Positions 1 through 5,582 are shown, counted from the stretch's first letter. The stretch: 6,214 bases of DNA from Limnohabitans sp. (GCA_021731425.1 JAKFXJ010000398.1:1-6214), one strand, 5' to 3'. The notes: generated from the sequence alone by a model not told the origin. A program made the numbers and translations.

Positions 1-75
1 TTCTTTCAGATCGTTTTTGTGACAAGATCCTGATCAAATACCCTTCTCTGTTCAGAGTAAAATAGCAGGTTGTCG

Positions 76-116
76 AGGCCAACGGCCTTTAGCGAAACTG
101 ACACCAGTCATTGGTG
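76..116 (+). repeat. Two short inverted repeats in the bcp leader
   Basis: Two small hairpin-capable sequences lie upstream of bcp: AGGCC-AAC-GGCCT (76-88) and CACCA-GTCAT-TGGTG (102-116). Each has a 5-bp perfect stem. They fall inside the probable 5' untranslated region of the peroxiredoxin mRNA or in its promoter. The first is followed by only three T, so it is not a convincing terminator. A TAAAAT hexamer at 58-63 resembles a -10 box but has no -35 partner at a normal distance. Nothing else in positions 1-151 could be assigned. Confidence 0.3.
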
Positions 117-151
117 GCACCCGCTCAACCAGTCAAGCGAGATAAAGTTCC

Positions 152-637
152 ATGGCGATCGTTCTGAACAAACCCCTCCCCGAATTTGAAGCCAACGCCA
201 CCAGCGGTCTGAAAGTTTCGAACATCTCCCATGTTGGCCAAACTGTTGTTTTGTTTTTTTACCCCAAAGACAACACCCCCGGCTGCACCACCGAAGCTAT
301 GCAGTTTCGCGACAAATACAAGGATTTCGTGAAAGCGGGTGCCTTGGTCTTGGGTGTCTCACGTGACAACATGAAATCGCACGACGACTTTAAAGCCAAG
401 CTGGAGTTGCCCTTCGAGTTGATCGCCGACACTGAAGAAAAAATGTGCCACATGTTTGGTGTGGTCAAAAACAAGATCATGTACGGCAAAAAGGTCAAGG
501 GCATTGAGCGCAGCACCTTCCTGATCGGTCCTGACGGCACCCTCAAGCAAGAATGGCGCGGCCTGAAAGTGCCGGGCCATGTCGAAGAAGTTCTTCAGGC
601 CGTTAAAGACCTGAAAAAAGCCACTGCCGTGGCTTGA
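152..637 (+). CDS. bcp: Thiol peroxidase, BCP/PrxQ-type peroxiredoxin
   Basis: This 161-residue protein is the length expected of bacterioferritin comigratory protein, a cytoplasmic peroxiredoxin that reduces H2O2 and organic hydroperoxides with electrons from thioredoxin or a similar thiol donor. The thioredoxin-like fold carries the motif FYPKDNTPGCTTEA at about 36-49, with peroxidatic Cys45 preceded by Pro43 and Thr42. Arg119 in ERSTFLI is the probable second active-site arginine. The usual BCP resolving cysteine five residues later (E. coli Cys50) is Met50 here. The only other cysteine is Cys99, which E. coli BCP also has. The enzyme may therefore work as a 1-Cys type or resolve through Cys99 (inference). 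The ATG at 152 gives the family's normal N-terminus, although the upstream GCGAGAT is only a weak Shine-Dalgarno. The gene is followed by an inverted repeat and an intrinsic terminator, so it is probably monocistronic or loosely linked to phoH. Confidence 0.93.
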   Translation: MAIVLNKPLPEFEANATSGLKVSNISHVGQTVVLFFYPKDNTPGCTTEAMQFRDKYKDFVKAGALVLGVSRDNMKSHDDFKAKLELPFELIADTEEKMCHMFGVVKNKIMYGKKVKGIERSTFLIGPDGTLKQEWRGLKVPGHVEEVLQAVKDLKKATAVA

Positions 638-640
638 TTT

Positions 641-664
641 GCCCTGTCTGTGGTGTCACAGGGC
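641..664 (+). repeat. Inverted repeat just after the bcp stop codon
   Basis: GCCCTGT (641-647) is the exact reverse complement of ACAGGGC (658-664), giving a 7-bp stem with a 10-nt loop starting 3 nt after the bcp stop. An alternative inner pairing, CTGTG (648-652) with CACAG (657-661), is also possible. No T-run follows, so it is not a classical intrinsic terminator. It could stabilise the 3' end of bcp mRNA or serve as a protein-binding site; both are inference. Confidence 0.4.
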
Positions 665-669
665 TCGTG

Positions 670-675
670 CATAAT
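670..675 (+). promoter_or_regulatory. Candidate -10 box upstream of phoH
   Basis: CATAAT matches the sigma-70 -10 consensus at five of six positions. No good -35 hexamer sits 16-18 bp upstream; the best, CTGTGG at 648-653, is poor. A transcript from here would start near 682, pass through the terminator at 720-755, and either end as an RNA of about 70-75 nt or continue into phoH. This is a tentative call. Confidence 0.25.
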
Positions 676-695
676 GAATTCATGACGTTGCAACG
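674..695. repeat. Two adjacent 10-bp perfect palindromes
   Basis: ATGAATTCAT (674-683) and CGTTGCAACG (686-695) are each perfectly self-complementary. Their centres are 12 bp apart, close to one helical turn. They overlap and follow the candidate -10 box CATAAT, a position where an operator would act. No regulator family was recognised from the half-sites. Confidence 0.4.
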
Positions 696-719
696 CAGCC
701 CTGCCACTCACTCCCCTTC

Positions 720-755
720 AAGCCGCCCGGGTCTCCTGGCGGCTTTTTGTTTTTT
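720..755 (+). terminator. Intrinsic terminator between bcp and phoH
   Basis: AAGCCGCC (720-727) pairs perfectly with GGCGGCTT (738-745) around a 10-nt loop. A T-rich tract runs from 744 to 755, broken only by one G at 749. This is a textbook rho-independent terminator for + strand transcripts. It should end bcp mRNA about 85-120 nt after the stop codon. The opposite strand has no T-run after the stem, so it acts in one direction. It ends only 23 bp before the phoH Shine-Dalgarno. Confidence 0.85.
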
Positions 756-778
756 CGAGTCCGAATTTTTCAATCCTC

Positions 779-784
779 AAGAGG
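779..784 (+). promoter_or_regulatory. Ribosome binding site that sets the phoH start
   Basis: AAGAGG lies 9 nt before the ATG at 794. The next in-frame candidate, the ATG at 884 (Met31), has no purine-rich SD at a suitable distance; its nearest, GAGGAA, is more than 20 nt away. The upstream start is therefore preferred. Confidence 0.65.
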
Positions 785-793
785 CCTTCGCTC

Positions 794-2494
794 ATGCCAT
801 TGCCACCCGCTCCCACCCATCGCGCCAGCCGCCTGACCCACAAAGCATTTGAAAGCACCGAGGAACAAAGCGATGCACCCGCCATGGTGCAAATTGAAAC
901 CAAACAGAGTTTAACGAGCGAGACACCCGAAGCCCCTATAGCCAAGCGCCCTACCCGTGTACGTAAAAATGAAGCCCAGCCCATGAGCCCAGAGGCCAGA
1001 CAAATGACTGCGGGCAAACGTCAGCCCGAGTCCAACCCATTATCGGCCGGGACCGCCCTTGAGATCAGCAAACCCGCTCCAGCCCGAACCAAGCGGCGCA
1101 GCGGCCCGAGCAAGCTCTTTGTGCTCGATACCAATGTGCTGATGCACGACCCCATGAGTCTCTTCCGCTTTGAAGAGCACGATGTTTTCTTGCCCATGAT
1201 CGTGCTGGAAGAGCTCGATGGCCACAAAAAAGGCATGACCGAAGTCGCCCGCAATGCACGCCAGGCCAGCCGCTCGCTGGACACCTTGGCCTCGGCGCAA
1301 GGTGCAGACCTGGGCAAAGGCTCACCCTTGAGCGCCACGGGCCACACCGATGCGATGGGGCAATTGTTTTTCCAAACCCAAGCACTCGACCTGAGCCTGC
1401 CTTTGGCATTGCCTCAGGGGAAAGCAGACAACCAGATCCTGGGCGTGGTCAAAGCGCTGGGGCTGATGCATGCGCCTCGAGATGTGGTGTTGGTCTCCAA
1501 AGACATCAACATGCGCGTCAAAGCCCGTGCACTCGGGCTGCAGGCCGAGGACTACCAAAACGACAAAACTCTAGAAGATGGCGACTTGCTTTACCCGGGC
1601 TCCATGGCCTTGCCCCAGGATTTTTGGACCAAAAATGGCAAGACCGTGGAAAGCTGGCAGCAAGGCGCTCACACCTTCTATCGAATTTCTGGCCCGATCG
1701 TGCCCAGTTTGTTCATGAACCAGTTTGTCTATTTTGAGGCCCCCGGAGAGCCAAGCCTGTATGCCCGTGTGACCGAGATTCGAGGCAAAACAGCCGTGAT
1801 GCGGACCCTGAAAGATTTCAACCACCAGAAAAACGCGGTTTGGGGCGTCACCACCCGTAACCGCGAGCAGAATTTCGCGATGAATTTGCTGACCGATCCG
1901 GACATCGACTTCGTCACCTTGGCGGGCACTGCAGGCACCGGCAAGACCCTGATGGCCCTGGCGGCGGGCTTGACCCAAGTGCTGGACGACCGCCGCTACA
2001 CCGAGATCATCATGACCCGCGCCACCGTGAGCGTGGGCGAAGACATCGGCTTTTTACCTGGCACAGAAGAAGAAAAAATGGGCCCTTGGATGGGCGCATT
2101 GGACGATAACCTGGAATTTTTAGCCAAGGGCGATGGCGGCAATGCCGGTGAATGGGGCCGTGCCGCAACCAACGAGTTGATCAAGAGCCGCATCAAGATC
2201 AAGAGCATGAACTTCATGCGCGGGCGAACCTTCATGAACAAGTACGTGATCATCGACGAGGCCCAAAACTTGACGCCCAAACAGATGAAAACCCTGATCA
2301 CCCGCGCTGGCCCAGGCACCAAGATCATCTGCATGGGCAACCTCGCCCAGATCGACACGCCTTACTTGACCGAAGGCTCGTCGGGCTTGACCTATGCGGT
2401 AGACCGCTTCAAGGGCTGGCAGCATGGTGGCCACATCACGCTGGCGCGTGGAGAGCGTTCGCGCTTGGCAGACTTTGCCAGCGAAGCGCTTTAA
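794..2494 (+). CDS. PIN domain-PhoH family ATPase (PhoH2-like)
   Basis: This 566-residue protein joins an N-terminal PIN nuclease domain to a C-terminal PhoH P-loop ATPase, the architecture of PhoH2/YlaK proteins. PhoH2 members studied elsewhere are ATP-dependent RNA helicase-ribonucleases; activity here is inferred. Residues 1-105 are a Pro/Ala/Lys/Arg-rich, probably disordered extension. The PIN domain spans about 107-245, with FVLDTNVLMHDP (Asp112), VLEELDGHKKG (Glu139/Glu140), Asp212 in KADNQILG and Asp237 in SKDINM as likely metal ligands. The ATPase spans about 360-566: Walker A GTAGTGKT (378-385, Lys384), Walker B VIIDEAQN (Asp488/Glu489), then KIICMGNLAQID and the family's closing GERSRLADFASEAL. 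About 430-440 residues is usual for shorter PhoH2 proteins, so the N-terminal extension is the odd part. It is convergent with dnaB, and a terminator lies just upstream. It is probably cytoplasmic, with no signal peptide or membrane segment. Confidence 0.92.
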   Translation: MPLPPAPTHRASRLTHKAFESTEEQSDAPAMVQIETKQSLTSETPEAPIAKRPTRVRKNEAQPMSPEARQMTAGKRQPESNPLSAGTALEISKPAPARTKRRSGPSKLFVLDTNVLMHDPMSLFRFEEHDVFLPMIVLEELDGHKKGMTEVARNARQASRSLDTLASAQGADLGKGSPLSATGHTDAMGQLFFQTQALDLSLPLALPQGKADNQILGVVKALGLMHAPRDVVLVSKDINMRVKARALGLQAEDYQNDKTLEDGDLLYPGSMALPQDFWTKNGKTVESWQQGAHTFYRISGPIVPSLFMNQFVYFEAPGEPSLYARVTEIRGKTAVMRTLKDFNHQKNAVWGVTTRNREQNFAMNLLTDPDIDFVTLAGTAGTGKTLMALAAGLTQVLDDRRYTEIIMTRATVSVGEDIGFLPGTEEEKMGPWMGALDDNLEFLAKGDGGNAGEWGRAATNELIKSRIKIKSMNFMRGRTFMNKYVIIDEAQNLTPKQMKTLITRAGPGTKIICMGNLAQIDTPYLTEGSSGLTYAVDRFKGWQHGGHITLARGERSRLADFASEAL

Positions 2495-2512
2495 GCGCCC
2501 AAACCACCCTAC

Positions 2513-2547
2513 CCTCAGCCCTCAGTAATCGTCGCTGAGGCCTGAGG
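2513..2547. repeat. Hairpin shared by the convergent phoH and dnaB 3' ends
   Basis: CCTCAG-C-CCTCAG (2513-2525) faces CTGAGG-C-CTGAGG (2535-2547). This gives a 13-position stem, 6 bp plus one C-C mismatch plus 6 bp, with a 9-nt loop. It lies 18 nt after the phoH stop and spans the dnaB stop codon at 2522-2524. Neither strand has a T-run after the stem, so it is not a standard intrinsic terminator. It may protect both mRNA 3' ends or assist Rho-dependent termination (inference). Confidence 0.55.
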
Positions 2548-3940
2548 CCAGGCTTTCAAAACGGGTCAGGTTCTTCAAGAAAGTGAGCCGGACCGTGCCT
2601 GTCGGGCCGTTACGTTGCTTTCCGATGATGATTTCCGCCACACCGGGATCTTTGGAATCCTTGTTGTAGTAATCGTCACGGTAAATGAACATGATGATGT
2701 CCGCATCCTGCTCGATGGCGCCAGACTCTCGCAAGTCGCTCATCATGGGGCGTTTGTCGGTGCGCTGCTCCACGCTTCGGTTCAGCTGTGACAAGGCAAT
2801 GACAGGGCACTGCAGCTCTTTGGCCAGCATTTTCAGGCCCCGTGAAATCTCGCCCAACTCGGTGGCGCGGTTGTCGCCACCCGAGCCGCCCGAGCCACTC
2901 ATCAGCTGCAAATAGTCCACCACAATCAAGCCGAGCTTGCCGCACTGCCGGGCCAAGCGACGGGCGTTCGCCCGCAACTCCGAGGGCGTGAGGCCCGGCG
3001 TTTCGTCGATGTGCAAAGACACCGTGCGCAGCTTCTCAATCGCCTCGGTCAGGCGAGGCCACTCGTCGTCACTGAGCTTGCCTGTGCGCAAATGGCCCTG
3101 GTCGATGCGGCCGATCGAGCCCACCACACGCACCGCCAATTGCGAAGCCCCCATTTCCATGGAGAACACCGCCACCGGCAAACCTTCGTTCAAGGCCACA
3201 TGCTCGGCGATGTTGATGGCAAAAGCCGTTTTGCCCATCGAAGGACGTGCCGCAAGCACCACCATGTCACCCGGCTGCAGGCCAGAGGTCATGCGGTCGA
3301 GGTCGTAAAAACCGGTGGGCACACCCGTGATGTCATTGGGGTTGTCTGCCATCTCCTGCACGCGGTCGAGCAACTCCACCACCAGGGTGTCCATCGACTG
3401 AAAACCCTGCTTCATGCGCGAGCCTTCTTCACCAATGTTGAAGATCTTTTGCTCTGCCTCGTCCAAGATACGGTCAATCGCCTTGCCTTGCGGGTTGAAG
3501 GCATTGGTTGCGATTTCGTCGCTGGCGGACACCAGTTTGCGCAGGATCGAGCGCTCGCGCACGATCTCGGCATAGCGGCGAATGTTGCTGGCGCTGGGCA
3601 CGTACTGCGCCAAGGAGTTCAGGTAACCCAAGCCGCCCATTTCCTCAGCCTTGCCTTGGTTCTGCAACTGCTCGTTCACGGTGATGACGTCGGCTGGCTT
3701 GGAAGCGTTGATCAGCGCCCCGATGGCCGCATAAATCAGCTTGTGTTCGTGGCGGTAAAAGTCGTTGTCGACCAGCAAATCCCCCACACGATCCCAAGCA
3801 CCGTTGTCCAGCAACAGGCCGCCAAGAACACTGGACTCGGCTTCAATCGAATGGGGCGGCACACGCAGCTTGGCCACTTGGCTGTCACCAGACAGTTCGG
3901 ATGGGAAGGCGTTCAAGGAAGGGGCAAAAACGGCGGACAT
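2522..3940 (-). CDS. dnaB: Replicative DNA helicase DnaB
   Basis: This 472-residue protein is nearly the same length as E. coli DnaB (471). DnaB is the hexameric 5'-3' helicase that unwinds the replication fork and contacts DnaG primase. The N-terminal primase-interacting domain covers about 25-130 (VPPHSIEAESSVLGGLLLDN at its start), followed by a linker. The RecA-like motor covers about 200-465: Walker A ARPSMGKTA (231-239, Lys237), catalytic Glu262 in FSMEMG, Walker B LIVVDYLQLM (Asp342), SQLNRSVEQR, the DLRESGAIEQDAD motif (402-414), and KQRNGPTG with Lys441 and Arg443 as likely arginine-finger-region residues. The motor is uninterrupted, with no intein. The ATG at 3940 has GAGG at 3954-3951, 10 nt upstream. 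dnaB follows rplI on the same strand but is separated by a terminator and a region with DnaA boxes, so it probably has its own promoter. Confidence 0.98.
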   Translation of the reverse strand: MSAVFAPSLNAFPSELSGDSQVAKLRVPPHSIEAESSVLGGLLLDNGAWDRVGDLLVDNDFYRHEHKLIYAAIGALINASKPADVITVNEQLQNQGKAEEMGGLGYLNSLAQYVPSASNIRRYAEIVRERSILRKLVSASDEIATNAFNPQGKAIDRILDEAEQKIFNIGEEGSRMKQGFQSMDTLVVELLDRVQEMADNPNDITGVPTGFYDLDRMTSGLQPGDMVVLAARPSMGKTAFAINIAEHVALNEGLPVAVFSMEMGASQLAVRVVGSIGRIDQGHLRTGKLSDDEWPRLTEAIEKLRTVSLHIDETPGLTPSELRANARRLARQCGKLGLIVVDYLQLMSGSGGSGGDNRATELGEISRGLKMLAKELQCPVIALSQLNRSVEQRTDKRPMMSDLRESGAIEQDADIIMFIYRDDYYNKDSKDPGVAEIIIGKQRNGPTGTVRLTFLKNLTRFESLASGLSDDY

Positions 3941-3988
3941 GGGTGTAAAACCTCAAAAGGCCATGGTAGTCGGAAAAACGCGGCAAGC

Positions 3989-4033
3989 TCGGGATAAGGC
4001 TGTGGATAAGCTCTGTGCATCCGGTGTGCAGAT
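3989..4033 (-). promoter_or_regulatory. DnaA box cluster upstream of dnaB
   Basis: A perfect DnaA box, TTATCCACA, reads on the - strand at 4009-4001 (TGTGGATAA on +). Three weaker 9-mers in the same orientation surround it: TTATCCCGA (3997-3989, two mismatches), GGATGCACA (4022-4014, three mismatches) and ATCTGCACA (4033-4025, three mismatches). Box starts are 12, 13 and 11 bp apart, about one helical turn each. The perfect box is certain as sequence; function of the weaker three is inference. The cluster lies 49-93 bp before the dnaB start codon, where DnaA binding could control dnaB transcription. There is no AT-rich unwinding region and no dnaA or dnaN nearby, so a chromosomal origin is unlikely. 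Confidence 0.5.
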
Positions 4034-4048
4034 CTGTAAAACACAGAT
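4032..4048. repeat. Inverted repeat upstream of the DnaA box cluster
   Basis: ATCTGT (4032-4037) and ACAGAT (4043-4048) form a 6-bp inverted repeat with a 5-nt spacer. It overlaps the 8-bp palindrome CAGATCTG (4029-4036). On the - strand it contains TTTACA (4040-4035), close to a -35 box, but no matching -10 hexamer lies 16-18 bp downstream. It may be an operator or part of the dnaB promoter; no regulator was identified. Confidence 0.3.
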
Positions 4049-4064
4049 GACGTAAGCCCCAATG

Positions 4065-4099
4065 AAAAAAGCCGCCAAGCTCAAGGCCCGGCGGCTTTT
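4065..4099 (-). terminator. Intrinsic terminator of the rpsF operon, after rplI
   Basis: On the - strand AAAAGCCGCC (4099-4090) pairs with GGCGGCTTTT (4076-4067) around a 13-nt loop, and the T-run extends to six (4070-4065). It starts 17 nt after the rplI stop codon and should end the ribosomal operon transcript before dnaB. The + strand also has four T after the stem (4096-4099), so it may work weakly in both directions. The GCCGCC/GGCGGC core is the same as in the terminator at 720-755. Confidence 0.85.
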
Positions 4100-4115
4100 C
4101 AGAACGCAGCGCGGA

Positions 4116-4568
4116 TCAGGCTGTTTCGCCGTAAACCGTCACGGTCACGTCCACCACCACATCGGTGTGCAAGGCCACCGACACGGTGGAATCGCTCACC
4201 ACTTTGATGGGGCCATGGGGCATACGGATCTGGGATTTGACCAGCTTGTAGCCTTGTTTGTTGAGCTCTTCGCAGATGTCATGGTTGGTGACGGAACCGA
4301 ACAAACGGCCATCCACACCCGCTTTTTGCGACAACTTGATCACCAAGCCAGCGAGCTTTTCGCCTTGGGCTTGAGCGTCGGCCAATTTGGCAGCAGCGGC
4401 CTTTTCCAGTTCAACACGGCGAGCTTCAAACTCGGCCTTGTTGGCTTCGGTCGCACGGCGTGCGCGGCCTTGGGGGATCAGGAAGTTGCGAGCGTAGCCG
4501 TCTTTGACTTTGACGATATCGCCCAGATTACCCAGGTTCACAACCTTTTCGAGCAGAATGATTTGCAT
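4116..4568 (-). CDS. rplI: Large ribosomal subunit protein bL9
   Basis: This 150-residue protein matches bL9 in length (E. coli 149) and architecture. bL9 binds domain V of 23S rRNA at the base of the L1 stalk and influences frame maintenance and ribosome spacing. The N-terminal rRNA-binding domain has the family signature from [17 protein letters not shown] through [18 protein letters not shown] (1-36). A long charged connecting helix (about 41-75, Ala/Glu/Lys-rich) follows, then the C-terminal domain with [12 protein letters not shown] (87-98). The ATG at 4568 has an ideal AAGGAG at 4581-4576, 7 nt upstream. That SD overlaps the TAA stop of rpsR (CTAAGGAG), with an 11-nt gap between the genes, so translation is probably coupled. 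It is the last gene of the operon before the terminator. Confidence 0.98.
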   Translation of the reverse strand: MQIILLEKVVNLGNLGDIVKVKDGYARNFLIPQGRARRATEANKAEFEARRVELEKAAAAKLADAQAQGEKLAGLVIKLSQKAGVDGRLFGSVTNHDICEELNKQGYKLVKSQIRMPHGPIKVVSDSTVSVALHTDVVVDVTVTVYGETA

Positions 4569-4579
4569 GGTTGTACTCC

Positions 4580-4861
4580 TTAGACTTTATGCTGGTCGGT
4601 GTAGGGCAACAGAGCCAAGATGCGTGCACGCTTGATGGCTGTGTTGAGCTGACGCTGGAAAATGGCGCGGGTGCCAGTCAGACGTGCAGGAATGATCTTG
4701 CCGTTTTCGGCAATGAAGTCGCGCAGGGTGTCGACATCTTTGTAGTCGATTTCTTCGACGCCCGTGACTGTGAAGCGGCAGAAACGCTTGCGCTTGAACA
4801 GCAGTGACTGGGTATTGCGCTTAGGGCGCTTGTCTTTGTTGAATTTTTTGAACGTGGCCAT
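4580..4861 (-). CDS. rpsR: Small ribosomal subunit protein bS18
   Basis: This 93-residue protein is bS18, which binds bS6 and sits on the 30S platform. The conserved core begins at [21 protein letters not shown] (about 22-42) and continues through [33 protein letters not shown]. Only one cysteine (Cys28) is present, so it is not a zinc-ribbon form. It is about 18 residues longer than E. coli bS18 (75), with a basic N-terminal extension. The reading frame stays open upstream of 4861, but the ATG at 4861 fits the family and has AGGAGG at 4871-4866. The 4-nt spacing is rather short. The upstream extension would overlap priB and lacks family similarity. The gene lies 14 nt after priB and 11 nt before rplI. 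Confidence 0.97.
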   Translation of the reverse strand: MATFKKFNKDKRPKRNTQSLLFKRKRFCRFTVTGVEEIDYKDVDTLRDFIAENGKIIPARLTGTRAIFQRQLNTAIKRARILALLPYTDQHKV

Positions 4862-4875
4862 GGGGCCTCCTGAAG

Positions 4876-5163
4876 TTAATCTTGCTGAAACTCTTGAATG
4901 TGCAACACGACACTTTTGCCTTGTCGAGGTGTGGCCAAAAAGCCTTGGAACTTCCAAACACTGCCAACCGCTTGCTGACCCAGTCTTTCGGCCTGTGACC
5001 CAATGGCCAAGGCACGAAGCTTTAACTGGACTTTGCGCATTTGCCCTGCCTCTTGAACTTCAGAAGCATGCTCCAGAATCAAATCAAGAGCAGGCAAACC
5101 AGCGGGGGTGTATCGCAAAGCGCTTTGCTCGGCAATACAGGCTGTCAATTCGGTACGGTTCAC
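4876..5163 (-). CDS. priB: Primosomal replication protein N, PriB
   Basis: This 95-residue single-domain OB-fold protein resembles PriB, the SSB-like partner of PriA that stabilises PriA on forked DNA and helps reload DnaB at stalled forks. The most telling stretch is [17 protein letters not shown] (about 16-32), very like Neisseria PriB (RYTPAGIPVLDIILKH). [11 protein letters not shown] (67-77) and VVLHIQEFQ near the C-terminus fit the remaining OB strands. E. coli PriB is about 104 residues. The start is GTG at 5163; a TGA two codons upstream in frame rules out an earlier start. The SD-like GAGGAG abuts and overlaps the GTG, an abnormal spacing suggesting weak or coupled initiation after rpsF. 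It is 17 nt downstream of rpsF and 14 nt upstream of rpsR, the usual PriB context. A later TTG (5148) is a less likely start. Confidence 0.92.
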   Translation of the reverse strand: MNRTELTACIAEQSALRYTPAGLPALDLILEHASEVQEAGQMRKVQLKLRALAIGSQAERLGQQAVGSVWKFQGFLATPRQGKSVVLHIQEFQQD

Positions 5164-5168
5164 TCCTC
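5163..5168 (-). promoter_or_regulatory. SD-like GAGGAG abutting the priB GTG start
   Basis: Reading on the - strand, GAGGAG (5168-5163) ends on the first G of the GTG start codon, giving no normal 5-9-nt spacer. The only alternative start that keeps the OB fold, TTG at 5148-5146, is 14 nt away, too far. This supports low or coupled translation of priB between highly expressed ribosomal genes (inference). Confidence 0.5.
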
Positions 5169-5180
5169 AACAAGCACGTG

Positions 5181-5546
5181 TCAAGCGGCGAATTCGGCTT
5201 GTTGGGACTTGCGGGCTTCTTCGCGCTCGACAGTCTTCATCATGGATGAAGGACCTGTTTCGGCTTTTTTCTTCAGCACCGTCAGGTGACGCAGCACGGC
5301 GTCATTGAACTTGAAGGCGTGCTCGAGTTCAGCCATGACCGCTTGGTCGGCTTCGATGTTCACACACAGGTAGTGGGCTTTGCCCAGCTTGTTGATCTGG
5401 TACGCCAATTGACGGCGGCCCCAGTCTTCCACACGGTGGATGCTGCCACCGCCGGCAGTGATCATGCCTTTGTAGCGCTCCAGCATGGCAGGCACTTGTT
5501 CAGACTGATCGGGGTGGATCAGCAAAATGATTTCGTAATGACGCAT
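5181..5546 (-). CDS. rpsF: Small ribosomal subunit protein bS6
   Basis: This 121-residue protein is bS6, partner of bS18 on the 30S platform. The start [19 protein letters not shown], the block [22 protein letters not shown] (about 38-59) and [11 protein letters not shown] (78-88) are diagnostic and align closely with E. coli bS6. The protein is shorter than the E. coli one (131-135) and ends in QQAEFAA. It lacks the acidic tail with terminal Glu-Glu that RimK polyglutamylates in E. coli, so that modification is not expected here. The ATG at 5546 has AAGGAG at 5557-5552 with a 5-nt spacer. It is the first gene of rpsF-priB-rpsR-rplI, preceded by a TATAAT box and a leader hairpin that may mediate S6:S18 feedback. 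Confidence 0.98.
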   Translation of the reverse strand: MRHYEIILLIHPDQSEQVPAMLERYKGMITAGGGSIHRVEDWGRRQLAYQINKLGKAHYLCVNIEADQAVMAELEHAFKFNDAVLRHLTVLKKKAETGPSSMMKTVEREEARKSQQAEFAA

Positions 5547-5582
5547 TGAGACTCCTTGAGGTTAACCCAAATGGTTGGAATA

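Noticed and set aside
19..63. bcp promoter from GTGACA (19-24) and TAAAAT (58-63)
   Set aside because: The spacing of 33 bp is far from the normal 16-18, and neither hexamer has a better partner.
634..852. + strand open frame of 72 codons between bcp and phoH, with an internal ATG at 682
   Set aside because: It reads straight through an intrinsic terminator and overlaps phoH in another frame. There is no SD before the ATG, and no attenuator-like run of one amino acid codon.
2486..2498. GCGCTT-T-AAGCGC symmetry at the phoH stop codon
   Set aside because: A one-base centre cannot form a hairpin loop, and the sequence is mostly coding.
3953..3964. Three-codon ORF (ATG GCC TTT TGA, - strand) whose stop overlaps the dnaB SD
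   Set aside because: It has no SD of its own, and such mini-ORFs are frequent by chance.
3011..3997. Long + strand open frame of 328 codons opposite dnaB
   Set aside because: It lies antisense to a clear DnaB coding sequence, is rich in His/Gln/Arg/Val with no recognisable domain, and has no supporting SD. It is a by-product of GC-rich codon use on the other strand.
720..4099. Shared AAGCCGCC/GGCGGCTT stems in both terminators as a dispersed repeat family
   Set aside because: The loops and flanks differ completely, and a GCCGCC stem followed by T is a common terminator form in GC-rich bacteria, so shared ancestry is not supported.
3941..4115. Possible replication origin next to dnaB because of the DnaA boxes
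   Set aside because: Only one box is perfect, no AT-rich unwinding element is present, and dnaA, dnaN and partition genes are absent. Transcriptional control of dnaB is simpler.
4062..4583. + strand open frame of 173 codons opposite rplI
   Set aside because: It is antisense to bL9, begins inside the terminator, and has no family similarity that I can see.
4862..4957. N-terminal extension of rpsR to 125 residues
   Set aside because: The extra 32 codons overlap priB in another frame and lack bS18 similarity. The ATG at 4861 has its own AGGAGG and gives a normal family start.
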